Assembly (NCBI GenBank): GCA_946405325.1
Contig: CAMJGU010000065.1
Location: 1-5,787, forward strand
Length of the DNA stretch: 5,787 bases
Origin: an uncultured Clostridia bacterium
GTDB taxonomy: Bacteria; Bacillota_A; Clostridia; Oscillospirales; Oscillospiraceae
Direction of reading: 5' to 3'
The translations under genes and the position numbers were made by a program. Positions within the stretch are counted from its first letter, which is position 1. Each line of letters begins with the position of its first letter. The notes below the pieces were generated by a model. That model saw only the letters and a list, made by a program, of their open reading frames with translations. It was not told the origin of the DNA and did not search any database. Shown piece by piece: positions 5,644 through 5,787 of this stretch.

Positions 5644-5787
5644 GGAACAACATTTAGTAGATTATTATGTTGGATGGAATCAGGCAATTCTCCGCATCGA
5701 CAGGAATCACCGCATTTGTCGTACAGACAATAGCAAGCTGTCCGAAGCTGATTTCCAGCAGACATTGAATAATTATCTCTCCTATCT
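5639..5787 (+). CDS. Unrecognised partial ORF running off the right edge (AT-rich; possible gene fragment)
   Basis: From a TTG at 5639 the frame stays open for 49 codons to the window end. The translation reads like a soluble protein, with LVDYYVGWNQAILRIDRN and RICRTDNSKLSEADFQQTL segments mixing aromatic, charged and hydrophobic residues. The frame is closed upstream by a TAG at 5630-5632. There is no in-frame ATG, and no Shine-Dalgarno site precedes the TTG, so this may be the remnant of a gene that has lost its start. By hand count 5641-5787 is about 41% G+C, against 70% in a sampled 60-base stretch of the racemase gene (541-600), which suggests a different origin from the other genes here. 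I cannot assign a family. A competing ATG-initiated frame at 5667 closes after 33 codons and looks less protein-like. Confidence 0.35.
   Translation, partial: MTEQHLVDYYVGWNQAILRIDRNHRICRTDNSKLSEADFQQTLNNYLSY

Noticed and set aside
5639..5668. TTGACG (5639-5644) and TATTAT (5663-5668) as a + strand promoter
   Set aside because: The spacing is 18 and the boxes are tolerable, but the sequence also reads as coding and no supported gene start follows, so I could not choose it over chance in AT-rich DNA.
5667..5767. An ATG-initiated 33-codon frame within the right-end AT-rich segment
   Set aside because: It has no ribosome binding site, closes quickly, and competes with a longer and more protein-like frame in another phase.

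Overview
The window fits a high-G+C member of the Clostridia, such as the Oscillospiraceae and relatives. The genes are G+C-rich, translation starts carry strong GGAGG-type Shine-Dalgarno sites, promoters are of the sigma-A type, and the gene content includes an ornithine-racemase-type enzyme beside an NhaC-family antiporter, a pair I know from amino-acid-fermenting clostridia. The exact taxon cannot be read from the sequence.

Layout. Positions 1-440 (+) hold the C-terminal part of an NhaC-family Na+/H+ antiporter whose start lies outside the window. Fifteen bases later comes a complete PLP-dependent racemase of the ornithine/alanine racemase family (456-1538, +), very probably in the same operon. 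A long perfect palindrome (1534-1567) forms a bidirectional terminator. On its far side the convergent argJ gene (1575-2798, -) encodes ornithine acetyltransferase. argJ has its own consensus promoter (2881-2909, -), so it looks monocistronic rather than part of an argCJBD operon. Upstream of it on the same strand is an 810-residue membrane hybrid histidine kinase (2979-5411, -): extracellular Cache-like sensor, cytoplasmic PAS-like region, HisKA, HATPase and a C-terminal receiver domain. It has its own promoter (5470-5499, -). The last ~290 bases (5500-5787) hold no recognised gene. They contain short inverted repeats, a small Cys/His-rich open frame on the - strand, and an AT-rich open frame on the + strand that runs off the end.

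How the parts may work together. ArgJ makes L-ornithine for arginine synthesis. The racemase would convert L-ornithine to D-ornithine, the entry step of oxidative ornithine fermentation, and the NhaC-type carrier may supply ion or substrate exchange for that pathway. Synthesis and degradation of ornithine thus meet tail to tail at one terminator. The kinase shows nothing in its sequence that ties it to ornithine.

The genes are members of known families and I see no clear case for a wholly new system. The most unusual structural feature is a 29-base perfect palindrome inside the 5' end of the racemase gene. The least explained DNA is the right-hand end.
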